Shown here piece after piece: positions 12,910 to 24,722 of a stretch of DNA of 64,000 nt; the stretch's first letter is position 1; every line of letters begins with the position of its first letter. The notes under the pieces were generated by a model. It saw only the letters and a program-made list of their open reading frames with translations. It did not search any database and had not been told where the DNA came from. This stretch comes from Chrysophaeum taylorii. Its lineage: Eukaryota; Sar; Pelagophyceae; Pelagomonadales; Pelagomonadaceae. The position numbers and the translations under genes were made by a program. Location: NCBI GenBank assembly GCA_029834535.1, contig JAQMWT010000262.1:1-64000 (forward strand), written 5' to 3'.

Positions 12910-15049
12910 TTACGAACGAGGCCACGGTCGACGAGTTCGGCGATATCCGTTACTGACGTCGTAGCTGCGCGACACCACCAAAGCTGTCAGATACTTTCGA
13001 TACACATCGGACTTACGTGGCACGGAGCGAAGGATCCTTGAGGCATTCGTATGCTTCATTGATTCGAGCCATCGCGGCGGTCGCGCCAGGACTGTCGTTG
13101 CGATCCGGATGGTATTGGAGCGCGAGGCGCGCGTAGGCGCGCTTGATCTCCGCGATCTGGGCGTCAGACGTGAGGCCGAGTATCTGCAGGAAGGCAGTCA
13201 GAGCAGAGCGCGAGTCCATTTCTTCTCACTCCATAATGGTTTGTCGACGAGAGTACGGCAGCGGTCGGTTTCTGGGTTCTCGCAGAAGACGCGGAGGACC
13301 GGGGTTGGTGGCCCGAGGAGGGAGCGGGGGCGGCGGCGTGCTGGTGCTGCTTACGTCTGAGTTCGAGCTCGACCTTTCGGCGTTCTTGTTTGACGCGGTC
13401 GATCGAGTCGTCGCCGTTGAAGAGTTTGTCGTCGGCGGCTTTGGCGACGTCGGAAAGGTAGGCGTCGAAGTCGGCGAGAGACGAGGCCGGCTGATCCAAG
13501 CGAGCTCTAGCCCTGGCGCGGCGGAGTCGGGCGCGCAGATAGTCGGGGCGCAGCTTGAGGGCGTGCGTGCAGTGGTCGACGGCGTCGGCCGCGCGATCGA
13601 GGACGAGAGCGGCGGCGGCGAGATTACAGTGGAGCGTCGCTCTTAGAGCGTCGTTCTCGTTTTCGTAGTCGAGGCGAAGCGCGTCGCGGTACATTGCGAT
13701 GGCGGCTCTGAAGTGGCCGCGCGTGTAGGCCGAATCGGCGCGATCTTTGGCGCGGCGGAGTTTGGCCGCGCGCTGGAGTTGCGCGCGGCAGCGCTCGCGG
13801 CAGGTCGCGGCGGCGCGATCGCAGCCGGCGACCGCCGAGAGGGCGTCGTCGGCCGACGAGCGCGCGATCGAGTCGGGCGCCTCGCGACGCCGCAGGCTCT
13901 TGACGTAGAGCTCGGCGAGCGTGGCGACGTCGTCGCCGCGATTTTCCTCTTCGTCGTCGTCGTCGTCGTCGTAATCGTGGCGCTTGCGCTGCTCGCCGCG
14001 ACGCGGCGATGCTCGGACGAGGCGGACGGCGATCGAAACGGGCGAGTCGAGTCTGGCCTTTTCTTGGTCGCCAAGGCGCTGAGCGAAGCCGGCGCAGGCG
14101 GCCTCGAGGTCGGGCCAGCGTTCGAGGCGCGCGAGGGCGCGCGCCTTGGCGAGCATGGCGCGCTGGTTCCTGGGCGCGCGCGCGAGGGCGTCGTCGGCCG
14201 CGCGCAGGCCTCTCTCGCACTCGGTGCGCGCGGCGGCTCGGAGCGAGTCGTTGCGCGCGCGCTGGCGACGGGCCTGGGGGCTGAGGAGGCCCGAGTCGTC
14301 GGTGTCGAGGTGCTTGACGTGCTTGGCTGCGCGGTCGAGCGCGGCCTTGGCGCGTTCGAGCGCCGTGCGAACTCGGTCGACGTCGGCGAGTCCCGAGTCG
14401 GCGGTCGCGCGCGCCGCCGCGGCGTCGCGGTCCTCGCCCTTCTCGAGGGCCCACCGGCGCGCGGCCGCGAAACTCTCTGCCGCGGCGTCGAGCTGCCCGT
14501 CCGCGAGCTCGAGGCGGCCGACGCGATTGTGCGCCTTATAGAGCGACGGGTCGCGCCGGGTCGCCGCGCGGCAGTCGCGCAGCGCGTCGTCGTGGCGGCC
14601 GAGCATCACGTAGCACGCGCCGCGGTTTCCGAGGGCCTTGGCGCCGAGCATCCATCCCGACGGAGCCGCGTCGAGCGCGCCCGAGAACGCCTCGGCCGCG
14701 CTGCTGTAGTCGCCCTTGTCGTAGAGCTGCTTGGCGCGTTCGTAGTCGCCGTCCCAACTCGGTTGCCGCGTCTCGACGACGACCCGCGGAGACGACGACG
14801 ACCCGCGCCGCGACAACCCGTCCCGTTTCGCCCTGGTCTTCTTTTTGTCGCCCGAGGTCGACCCGAGGCAGAAGCCGCCGGGCTCGGCAGCGAGGGGCTC
14901 GTCCGAGGCGGCCGACGGCGGCGGGTTGTTCTCCTTGGACGACGAGGGTTGCGTCGCGTCGTCGTCGCTTAGCTCGACAGCCCCAAATTTGAACTGGAGA
15001 CTCTTCAGCGGCGACGAGCTGTGCTGCTGCGTCGGGGGCCGCGACTTGC

Positions 15050-15080
<31 letters not shown>

Positions 15081-15767
15081 GGCGCCGACGTTAAAGGTCA
15101 TCGGCGCGACCGGCGGCGCCGGGGCGGGCTTGGCCGGCATCTCGAAGCTCACGGTCGGCGGGTCGTCGTTGGCGGTTCTCGAAAAGGAAGGCTCGAGTCG
15201 ACGGGCGACCGCGGGCTTGAAGCCGCCTCTGGCGAGGCGCGAGCGCCTCGCGTTGTTATTGTTGTTGTTGTTGTTATGGTTGTTGTTGTTTGGCGCGACG
15301 CCGACCTGGAACTGGCCCAGGGGCGCGACAAACTTGAAGCCTTCCTCGTCGACGCTCATGGGCGCGGGGTGTCGGCGCTGCGACAGGAATGTCGTGCGGA
15401 CGGGCTTGCCAAAGTCGGCGCTCTTCTTGCCGCCGTTGGCGGCGGTGGCGTCGTCGTCGTCGTCCAAGGCGCTTCCGCGCGGAGTCGAGACGCGGAAGCT
15501 CTCGGGCGAGGTGGCCTCGCGACCCGGCGACGTGAACTTGAAGACGTCGCGGTCGGTCGGTGGTGCCGTGAAGTTGAACTTGACGGCCGGGGCGTCGTCG
15601 CGAACGTCCATCTTGGCGAGGAGGCCCGCCATCTCGTCGGCGTGCACGGGGTCGTGGACCCGACAGGCCTCGGCCAGGGTCTTTTGCAGGCGGATGATCT
15701 CGTCCTTGCCGAGCTTTGGCGCCCCGACCGTGAGCCGCGAGAGCAACTCCTCGAAGTCGTTCGACAT
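12910..15767 (-). CDS. TPR-J-domain co-chaperone (DNAJC7/TPR2-like), 919 aa, three exons
   Basis: Model: 15,767-13,230, 13,183-13,017 and 12,964-12,910. Introns are 46 nt (gtgagaag...cctgcag) and 52 nt (gtaagtcc...gcgcag); the total is 920 codons including the stop. Residues 1-330 are low complexity (poly-Asn, poly-Pro, Ser-rich). Two blocks of TPR repeats follow, at about 335-450 (AKQLYDKGDYSSAAEAF) and 660-790 (DSAYTRGHFRAAIAMYRDAL). Splicing joins NHYG to ILGLTSDA, creating a C-terminal J domain with HPD at about 871-873 and the terminal RATYD. TPRs followed by a J domain is the DNAJC7 layout, a co-chaperone that links Hsp70 and Hsp90. An unspliced reading would miss the J domain. Divergent from the TOG gene with 182 bp between starts. 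Confidence 0.88.
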
Positions 15768-15949
15768 ATGATTGATGTTCAGCTGCGGCGCCGCATGCGA
15801 CGACGCAAACCGTTTGTTTGTTCTTCTTGTCGGGGGCGCGCCCTTGGCGCTTCGGCGAGCGAGCGTTACCCTCGTCCCGTTTCATTTCAAATCTCGCACA
15901 GTGCCTAGCCCTCGTGTCGTACCTAACGACGACGACGACGACGACGACG
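15768..15949. promoter_or_regulatory. Probable bidirectional promoter
   Basis: 182 bp between the divergent starts of the TPR-J gene and the TOG gene, ending in a (GAC)n tract at 15,926-15,949. No TATA box is evident; its role is inferred from position only. Confidence 0.45.
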
Positions 15950-16695
15950 ATGAGGGCGGCGGAGATGGAGGGGGTCGCCGAGGCGCAGAGTGAGGCGGTC
16001 CCGGCGAGCCAGGAGGAGGCGCTGCGGCATCCCAAGTGGCAGGTGCGGGTGGAAGCGTGGCGCGAAATCGGGGCGGCGAGCTCGGGGGCCGCCCTCGCGG
16101 CGGCGTTGGCGGCGGAGCAGAACGCGGCGGCTCTCGACGGCGCTTTCGATGGCGTGCGCGGGTGGCTGGGGACGGGGACACCATCGGAGATCCGGTCGGC
16201 CGTCGAGGCGGGTCTTTTGGAGACGGTCGCCCAGCGCGGTCTCGGGGCGAGGGCCGCGACGGCGAGGCGCGCGACGGTCGCGCTCGAAACGGCGCTGGCG
16301 CGCGCCGAGGCGCGCGACGGAGCGACCGACGCGCTCGTCGCGGGGCTCGGCGTCGACATGCGCCGCGGCCGGGTGGCGGCGGCCTGCGCGCGACTCCTGG
16401 CGGCGAATTTTCCGGCCGATCGCTCGGACGTCTTGGCGAGGCACGCGGCCAAGCTCTTCGAGGCGGCCGCCTCGGACTGCCGGCTCGCGGCCGCCGAGTT
16501 GGTGCTGGTTTTGGAGAGGGAGCGCCCCGCCGAGGCGGCGGCCCTGATCGAGAAACTGGGCCCGTCGGCGGCCAAGGCCGTCGATCGCGCGAGGGCGGCC
16601 TCTGCTCCGGCGCCGGCCGAAACTCTGGCGGCTCGCGAGCAGGCGCCGCCGCGCGTGGAGGACGACACGGCATTAGGGGAGAAGCCCCCCCCCCA

Positions 16696-16729
<34 letters not shown>

Positions 16730-19700
16730 CAGGAGCAGGAGCCTGCGCCGGGCCCTCGTTGGGCGAGCTCTGACGAGTTCTTTAATTGGGTGCGGGCGCG
16801 GCTCGTAGGCGAAGACGCGGACGAGCGAAAATGGCTCGACGGGCTCTCGTCGGCGGCTTGGCTCGACCGGAAGAGCGCTCTCGAGACGATCGCCGCGAGC
16901 TTCGGCGAGGTCCCCGAGGATTTGCGGGACGCAGTAGCCGTGTCGCCCTTCTTCGAGGAGGTGGCCTCGGCGGTGTCTGTCGCGGCGGCGGCCGAGCCGC
17001 ACGCCAAGGTCGCCGGCGCGGCGATCGACGCGCTCGGCGCCGTCGTCAAGGCGCTCGGGCCGGCCTGCCTCGCGACGGCCAAGCGCGCCATATTCGGGGA
17101 CGCAACCGAGGAGGGGACCAAGGACAAGAAGCGCCAGGGCGCGCTCCAGCGGCTCCGCGACAAGCGGTACGTCGGCCCCGTCTCGGAGCTGTTGGGCGCG
17201 CTCGCGGCCGCCGACCGGTGGGTCGCGCTCGACGACGCGACGATCGTCGCCGCCATCGGAGACGCCCTGGCGGGCAAGAAGAAGTTTCCGCCCTTTGGCC
17301 GCGCGGCGATCCTCGAGTGGCTCGGCGACATCCGCGGCGCGGCCCCCCGAAGACGCGCCCTTTCGCTCGAGCCTTACCTCAAGCTCGGCGCGTCCGACGC
17401 GACCGACGCCAACCCCGCGCTCCGCGCCGCCGCCGCCTCGGCCCTCGCGACCCTCGCGTTGCTGGGGGACCTCTCCTCCGACGTTTCGGGCGACGACAAG
17501 AGGACCAAGGCGCGCGTCGAGGAGCTCATGGTCGACCGCCGCCAGTTCTTCGTCCCCCCGAAGAGGCAGCCAAAGGCCCCCGCCGCCGCCAAGAAGCGAC
17601 CTCCGGCAGCGAGTCGGCCCGAGGCGGCCGCCAAAGCCCCCGAAGTTGCCGCCGCGGCGGCGCGGCCCGCGTTGGTGGTTTCCACCAACAACAAGGAGAC
17701 TGTAAAATCGACGACCAAGGCGGCGGTTTCCGCGAAGCAACGAGCGACGATTCGAAAGGTGTCGGTCGACGCGCCGCGGGCCCCCCTCGCGCGGGCGGCG
17801 GTCGAGGAGCCCGTCGCGGCGAAACGCGCGGTCGCGCTGAAGGAGGTGGTTCCGACCGCGACGCGAACCGCTTTGGGGGACGTCGCGAACAAGGACTCGT
17901 GGAAGCGGCGCAGGGACGCGCTCGCGAAGATCGCCGAGACGTGCGGGCGCGTCGCGCGCGCGAGAGATCAGTACCTCGAGCCGACAAAAGACCTCAAGCA
18001 GCTCGTGTGCGACCTGCGACCGCGGTTGGCAGATTCGCAGGCCAAGCTGCGGCCGCTGGCCTGCGACGCGGTCGCGGCGGTCATCGCCGCGGTCGAGCCC
18101 CGAGACTCGGCCGCGAGACTCGGGGCAAAGTTGGCCGCGCGCGCCGTGCTCGGCGCCGTCCTCGACACGGCGCGCGGCGTCCGCGGCCCCGCGCTCGCTA
18201 CGCTCTCGGTGTGCCTGGGCGAGGACGTCCGAGGGCGGGTATGCGGCAAGGCGTTTGCCGAGGCGGCCGCGCACTTTGGCGCCGCCCTCGCGGGAAACGC
18301 CTCGCCCGCTGCCAAGCCCGAGCTTCTCGCGTGGCTCAAGACCCGGGCCCCGCTCAGCCTGTCTGCCGCGCACGCCCCCGACCTGGACCGCGAGCTCGTC
18401 CCCCCGCTCCTGAACCTCATGACCGACAAGTCCAAGGAGACGCGCGACGCGAGCCACGACTGCCTCGCGGCGCTCGCCGACGTCGGGGCCGTCACGCGAC
18501 TCGCCGTCGCGAACACGCTCCGAGACGTCGTCCCCGCCGCGCGCCGTTCCCTCGAGCCCCGCCTCGAGGACATATTCTTCGCCGGCGACGACGATCGCCG
18601 CCGCCAAAAGGACGACGACGTCTCCCCGCCCAATAAGGTCTCGCTCGACTCGGTGCGAGGCGAGGCTCTCGACGAAGACGACGAAGACTGTTGTCTCCCG
18701 GCCGAGGAGCGCGATACTGCTTCGCCGCGCGTCGTCGAGGAGGAGCTCCCGGCGGTCGGCACGCCCCCCGTCGCTGCCCAGGAGGAGGAGGAGGATGAGG
18801 ATGAGGATGAGGATGAGGAGGAGGAGGAGGAGGACCCCCCCCCCGCAGTTGTCGTCGCGCCGCCGCCTCCGGTCGTCGTCGTCGTCGTTCAGGGGGAGGA
18901 GGAGGAGGAGCCCGTTGCCGCGCCTCCCGTCGCTCGGGAGGAGGATGCCGCACCTCCCGTCGTTCAGGAGGAGGAGGAGGAGGAGGAGGAGGAGGAACCC
19001 GTTGCCGCGCCTCGCGTCGTTCACGAGGAGGACACCCCCGCCGTCGTCGTCGCTCCGCCGCCACTTCCAGATGAGGAGCACTCCGACGACGACTTGGCAG
19101 CGGAGAAGGTGGTCGCGCGCCCCCGAGCGCAACAAGATATGGAGGAGGTTGTCCCCGTCGCCGAGGAGCCGAGCGCGGCGAGGTTTTCGGAGTTGGGCGC
19201 CGAGGAGAGTCGCGACTTGGAGATCGTGGTGCCCGATGCGTTCGAGTTCGAGGTGCAGCCCAGCCGGGAGGAGGGGTCGAGCGCGGGCGACTCGAGCCCC
19301 GAGGCGGACGAGAAGACGCCAGACGAGGTTTTGGAGGAAGCGGCCGCGGACCTCGAGCGAGCGACGGACAGCGCGCTGGCCGAGGACGTCGCCAAGAAGG
19401 CGCTCAAGGCGATCCTTTTTTTCGCGCAGCACGACCCGCGGCCGCCGAGCCTCGCGTCGGACGACCGTTTCGCCTCGACGCTCGCGAAAACTGTCGATTC
19501 TGGCATCCGTCGATTGTTGGAGTCCAGAGGTTTGGATCGAGCGCGCCTCGCGCGCTTCGCGCGCCTGAGCCTCGTCGCCGCGCACGCCTGCGTCAAGGTC
19601 GTGCCGATGCGGCGCGCGGCGATCCGCGACGTCCTCCGCGTCGCCACCAGACGCGCGGCGGATCCGGCGCTCGAGGACGACCTCGAGCTGCGCACGGCCC

Positions 19701-20332
19701 TCAACGACCTCGCCGTCGCGGCCGGCCTCGACGCCCCCAGGCCCCAGGCCCTCGCCGCCGTCCTCGACCTCCTCGCCGAGACCGTCCTCGCGCGCCGAGA
19801 CGACGTCCTCGTCTCGGGACAGCTCGCCCGCATCGTCCACCTCGCCACGCTCGACGCCCCTTCGGACGCGTGGAGAAAGACGGCATCCGAAGACGACCTC
19901 GTCCCCCTCGTCGACGCTGCCCACGATCTCCTCGACAAGGTCGACGCCGACGAGACCTACCACCTCGCCTTGGACTCGGCCAAGACGGTCGTCCACGTCC
20001 TCACCGACCTCTTTGGCGTCGATACCCTCTTGCGCGCCGCCGCCAAGACGGGCCGGATACCTCCCCGCGGCGCGCTCTGCGATTTCGCGCGCGCCATCGC
20101 CGACGCCTCCGCGGCGGCCAGGCCAAAGACTACCCGCGACCGCGACGACGCGACCCCCCTCGCTGCCCAACCGACCGCCCGCACCGATCTTCAGGCGCGC
20201 CTCCGCGACGTCAAGGTCAAGGTCGCCGTCTCGCGCGGACGCGAGCCCGCGCGCGCCCTCGACTCCTCCACGGCCCAAGCCCGCATCACCGAGCTCCGCC
20301 GACGCTTGGCTACCTCCACCGCCCACAAGTAG
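15950..20332 (+). CDS. XMAP215/Dis1-type TOG-array microtubule-associated protein, 1,460 aa
   Basis: Single exon. HEAT-type helices organised as at least three TOG-like arrays are visible: residues 15-230 (starting HPKWQVRVEAWREI), about 270-530 (AWLDRKSALETIAASFG) and about 640-870 (DSWKRRRDALAKIAETCG). The W-x-x-R-x-x-A-L first-helix signature matches the tubulin-binding edge of TOG domains. A Gln-rich linker, a Lys/Pro-rich basic linker at about 530-610 (likely lattice binding), and a long acidic Glu/Pro/Val low-complexity insert at about 940-1045 follow. Residues 1110-1420 form another helical region. XMAP215 proteins bind tubulin and speed microtubule plus-end growth; CLASP is the main alternative. 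Start at 15,950 is preferred to 15,818, because the intervening codons merely translate a GAC repeat and leave only 50 bp to the divergent gene. Confidence 0.82.
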
Positions 20333-20824
20333 TCCTCGTTTTCTCAGAAAGGACAGAGAGCCCAATCAATCCGAAGAGCCTGGATTGGATGGCCCCTATC
20401 CTATCATCCCTCGCCCTGCTTGGCCCTCTCCATCCTTCCTCCCTTCCTACCTCCATGTGCTAACCTACCTCCGTCTCCAAACGACCGACCGACCGACCGA
20501 CCAGGAGACCAGGAGACTATCCTCCCGCCTTCGTAAAAAAAGCTGCTTGTTCGTGTGGAAGTTTTTTATGCCGAAGACTTCCTTCCTTCTTGGCCAACGA
20601 AAAAACGGCTTCTTATTGCGCCACACAACAAAAAAAGGGGTAACGTGGACAAGGAAGGTTGCGGGAACGCGGTTAATTTTCTTACTGCCAGTACCACAAA
20701 ATTTGTAACGGCTGTTGGGACAGGCTTCGTCTTATTATCCTCGCCTTCGTTGGCATATTTCGAAAATGCTTCGTTTGACACGTGGTGTCCCAACCTAATA
20801 CTTTCCGTCCTTCGAGAAAAAACC
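20333..20824. other. Intergenic, ACCG microsatellite
   Basis: 492 bp between the TOG gene and the first GT2 gene. It contains a (GACC)n tract at 20,483-20,502. Nothing else recognised; it presumably holds the TOG 3' UTR and the GT2 promoter. Confidence 0.65.
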
Positions 20825-22791
20825 ATGTGTCGCGGACCTAAGGTCGAAGACGTCTCGGTGCTTCGCCAATCAGACAACGCGACTGTACCGCCGCCGTCGC
20901 GATGCACGCAATGCGCGATGGACCTTCTTGCACGCCTGCCGCTGCTGCACTCTAGCACCTGGCTCGCCGTCATCTTGCATGCCGCGCAGAGTCGAAGAAG
21001 CATGTTTTTTTACTGTGCACGGCCTACACGTCCTGATGATGAGACCGCGCAGCTACGCCGCAACTCGGGGGACGACGGAGCGACGGCAGTTCGCGCTCAA
21101 GTGTGTCATCGAGGCGTGGCTCTTGTACTCGTTCTCCAAGTACTTGCTCACCGGCGCGACTTCCATGTTCGGGCTGAGCCAGCTGCGCCAAAACGACAAG
21201 CGCGATGCCGACTGGTGGGAGGTGAGATGGAAGAGAGGGACGCACGACACTCGAGCTGCTACTCCTCCTCAGGCGGAAGCAGCTCGCGTCGTGGAGGAGA
21301 GGGTCGACGAGGACGCCGTAAGTCACTCCTCCTGATATTCATCGATCGCGTGACAAATCGCTCGCAAAAAATCAGGCCGCGTTACGATTCGAAGACGTCA
21401 TTCATCTTGTGGTGATCCCAAACTACAAGGAATCGACGGTGACGCTCCGGCGAACGCTGACGACGCTCGCTGAGCAGCGCGACGCGCGGCGGGCGCTCGT
21501 GGTAGTCCTCGCGATGGAAGCACGCGATCCGAGTGCTCTTGCCACGTCGCGTGCCTTGAACGCCGAGTTCGGGACGCAATTCCGCAACTTTCACACGACA
21601 CTTCACGAGCTTCGGCCGGGCGAAGTTGCTGGCAAGAGCTCGAACGAGAACTGGGCTGTGCGGTGTGCCAAGCAACAACTGGTGAATGTCCAAGGTGTCG
21701 ACCAGTCGAGAATTATCGTCACGGTGTGCGACGCCGACACATACTTCCATACCAGCTACTTTGCCGCGCTGACACATGCATACGTGTGCGAGCCACCTAC
21801 GACGAGGTCTCGACGATTCTGGCAGGCGGCGACGAACTTCTACCCAAACAGCGACGAGGTGCCTGTCTTGTGCTCGGTGAGGTACGCGCTGCTCAGCGTC
21901 GGCTTCCTTGGCCAGCTCGCCAACCCCATCCACTACCGTCTCCCGTTCGCCGTGTACTCGCTGGCGCTTGACCTCGCGCAAGAGGCAGGGTATTGGGACC
22001 CCGCTGTCATCCCAGAAGACTGGCACATGTTTTTGCGGTGCTTCTACGCGACGGGTGGCGCGGCGCGCGTCAAACCCGTTTTCTTTCCCGTAGGGTGCGA
22101 GTGCGTGACCGACGCCGGCGCGTTCCGGACCGTCTCCGCGTGCTACCAACAGGCAGTGCGCTGGCAGTGGGGAGCCATCGACATTGGGTTTATCGCCGTT
22201 CACTCGGGTGACTTTGGCCTGAGCGGTGCACTCCAGCAGATCAGGGTCGTCCTCGCCGCTGCGGAACATCACCTCTACTACCCACTCATGTGGATTGTCT
22301 TGGCTGCCGCTCCCTGGCTTGTCGACGACTGGGCAACCGGCTGGCGCTTCCAGCTTTGGGCCGGCTTCTATGTCTCAAACTTTCTCTTTCTCAATCTGCT
22401 CGATTCCGAATACCGAAAGATCATTGCAAGGGGTCCCAAGCACGGCGCGGGCGGCCCCAACGCCCGCAGACTCACAGAATTCTCGCTCAAGCGCGCCATA
22501 GCGTTCTTTGCGTTTCCCGTCGCCGACCTCCTCCTGTTCGTGTTGCCGTCGCTTCACGCGCACGCTCGCATGGCTTTGTCGACGCGGTTCGCCTACGTCG
22601 TTGCTCCGAAACTTTCCATCTGCTGCACCTCCAAGCACCCCGCAGCACACAAAGCTCCCTGTGTCGACCACATACAACTCCCGAAAACCATCACCAAAGT
22701 CCCCTTTGCGCTCGCGTCGCCGCAAAGCATCTCGTACGACGCGCTCGCTGTCGATGACCCCACCACCGATCTTCACACGAGCACAGCATAG
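20825..22791 (+). CDS. GT2-type membrane glycosyltransferase, tandem copy 1, 605 aa, four exons
   Basis: Model: 20,825-21,003, 21,044-21,221, 21,273-21,317 and 21,376-22,791. Introns are 40, 51 and 58 nt; the total is 606 codons. The catalytic core shows the inverting GT2 signature set: PNYKES near the start of the fold, the metal-binding DAD in VCDADTYFHTSYF, PEDWHMFLR (the ED base) and QQAVRWQWG, a QxxRW motif typical of processive or synthase-like GT2 enzymes. At least three hydrophobic segments follow (WIVLAAAPWLV, FYVSNFLFLNLL, FFAFPVADLLLFVL), so the active site probably faces the cytosol at a Golgi, ER or plasma membrane. The product is unknown. The first intron boundary is the least certain. 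Exons match copy 2 closely while introns do not. Confidence 0.82.
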
Positions 22792-24722
22792 TTTCGTAAT
22801 ATAGTACCGCTTCTGTAACCACCTCCTTTGGCTCAGCCTCGCCACGTCACTAACGACTAGGGTCAGCTCGAAGATTTGGCTGTCACCGACGGGCGGGGTC
22901 TTATTTGGTTTTCACAGCCTCCACGACATCTCATGGTCGAAGCACGCAACCATGAAAAGCGAATTTTCGCAAGCTCCGCCTCATCCCGCTGAGAGCACGC
23001 CGGGGATCTGGTTTCTCGTCCAAGTACGAGGGTCTGGCGAGTGCATGCCATCTTGTGCCAACACGACCGTGAGTTCAGGCAATAGGATTAGGATTAGGCT
23101 AGCTAGAATTTGGAGTGGGGCTTTGGCAATAGGCAGTGAGCGCCACATATGAAGGGGAAGAATTCGGAGCGCGTTCTCCGGCTTATTCTTCGGGCCAACT
23201 TGCCGAGCGCGCTCTCGAAAGAGCGTTTCCTATTGATCGACAAAAAGCATTGGGTACACTAATCACCAGTTTCTTCGAACGTAGGGTCGCAGCCGCCGCC
23301 ATTCTTCAGCTTTTACGTCATCCAGGCCGCTACAACGCTGGGTAATCACCCCAGCCCCCAGTGACGCTGTAGGCCAGATGTTGCTTTTCAAGAATACGAC
23401 TTGCATTAGTGACATGACAGCCCGCGGGGATTCGAGAGCCAGCTCGCCCTGGCGAACAGAAACGAGTTTTTAGACGTACTTCGCGCCATCCAAAGTCCAT
23501 CTTTTATCAGCCGGTCGCTTCGCCGCGTAACACGCCCTGGTCCGAAAGTCGTCGTGTTCCTTGGGTATTTGGCTGCTGCCATAGCGAGTACGGTTGCCCG
23601 GGCGAGGTGAAAAAGGCGACAAGGACGCTGCCCAGTATCTAGATCGCCTGTCCATGGCTACCGCTTTCGTTTGTCCACGAGTAGTAGATTGTCTAGCCCG
23701 AAAAGTTTTAGTTCCCCACGTCGCTGTTCAGGAGCCGGGCGTGTGTGTTGCGACCCGTCGCTTTACTATGAAGCCCGTCACATGTAAGTCAAGGTCATTA
23801 ACGGATCGCGGTCTGGAGTGAGTCCTTGCGCCAAAGTCGAGGTCACAAACGCGTGCTAGTAACACCAAAAAGTATGAGCTAACGAACCAACCACGCCACT
23901 ACCTAAGTTCATCAACTAGCAGCCACGACATACCTCCTGCGCAGTGGGCCACATCCAACTTGAGTCCGAACAAAGCAATTACCCAAATAATGTTCCCTGC
24001 GTGGTGGGTCTCAACCAGCTGACGAAGTAGCTCAATATTGCACATGGCGAAGCATCGAACGAGCCAACTGCAGAGCAAACTAGCGAACAAACTAGACAAC
24101 GAATAAACTCAACGCTGCTCGAGGCTGGCCGGCGATCAGGCATCCAGTCGCCTCCGCGTAACAAGCAACGGTCTAAGCTGGGGGTCCATGCGCGAGCGGC
24201 GACTTGTACAATCGAGGGGCGGCCCGGGCGGCGGCACCTGGGCCACTCGGGCGGCATCTGGGCAACTCGTAGTATCGGCGGCTCCTGCAAACACTCCGAG
24301 TCGGCCTTGTACCCTCTAGGTATTCTTCGTTAGGCGAAAACCGAAAAGGAGGGTCATAAAAGAGCCAGGGGGCGCCGGCCCACAGGGTTTGCGCCAGCTC
24401 AGTCATAAAAGAGCCAGGGGGCGCCGGCCCACAGGGTTTGCGCCAGCTCATTAGGACCGGAGTGGCGATTCGGCCCTCGTCGTTCTTCCCTTCTGGCTTT
24501 AAAATTTTATTAGAGGTGGGAATAGGAGAGAAGCCCGCCCCCGAGAGCCGAGACGACAAAACGGAACCCCCCGAGACGACAGTCGCCTCAGGCTTACTTA
24601 CCCCTCGAAAATAGGCAAAAAACCTCGGTAGGCGACTTCTGACGTGGCCGTTTGGGACGCTGACGTGCTAATTGCTACCCAACCTTTTATCGGTCATCGA
24701 GTGGTGGACAGCACGAAGCCGG
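22792..24722. other. Gene-poor spacer between GT2 copies
   Basis: 1.9 kb without a convincing gene. Frames up to 128 codons occur but lack conserved features and are not shared with the DNA downstream of copy 2. The only clear structure is the 49-bp tandem duplication at 24,353-24,450. Confidence 0.6.
24353..24450. repeat. 49-bp perfect tandem duplication
   Basis: The unit begins gtcataaaagagcc and ends ccagctca; the copies at 24,353-24,401 and 24,402-24,450 are identical, suggesting a recent slippage or repair event. It contains the palindrome ggcgccggcc. Confidence 0.95.

Noticed and set aside
13017-13219. Separate small J-domain protein starting at 13,219 (MDSRSALTAFLQILG)
   Set aside because: A 46-nt intron joins the TPR frame to ILGLTSDA in phase, giving the usual (D/H)Y-x-ILGL start of a J domain and a known TPR-J architecture; the ATG at 13,219 lies inside that intron.
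13713-14972. 419-codon plus-strand frame
   Set aside because: Shadow of the TPR region of the co-chaperone; the opposite strand has clear TPR repeats.
16673-20365. 1,230-codon open frame on the minus strand
   Set aside because: Antisense shadow of the TOG gene in GC-rich DNA; translation is Arg/Gly/Glu-rich without motifs, while the plus strand shows TOG signatures.
23136-23345. 69-codon plus-strand frame in the GT2 spacer
   Set aside because: Looks partly protein-like (QLAERALERAFPID) but is short, isolated and without splice partners or a known family.
22792-24722. tRNA or other structured RNA genes in the gene-poor regions
   Set aside because: I looked for a GGTTCGAATCC-type B box with a matching acceptor stem and found none; tRNAscan would settle it.
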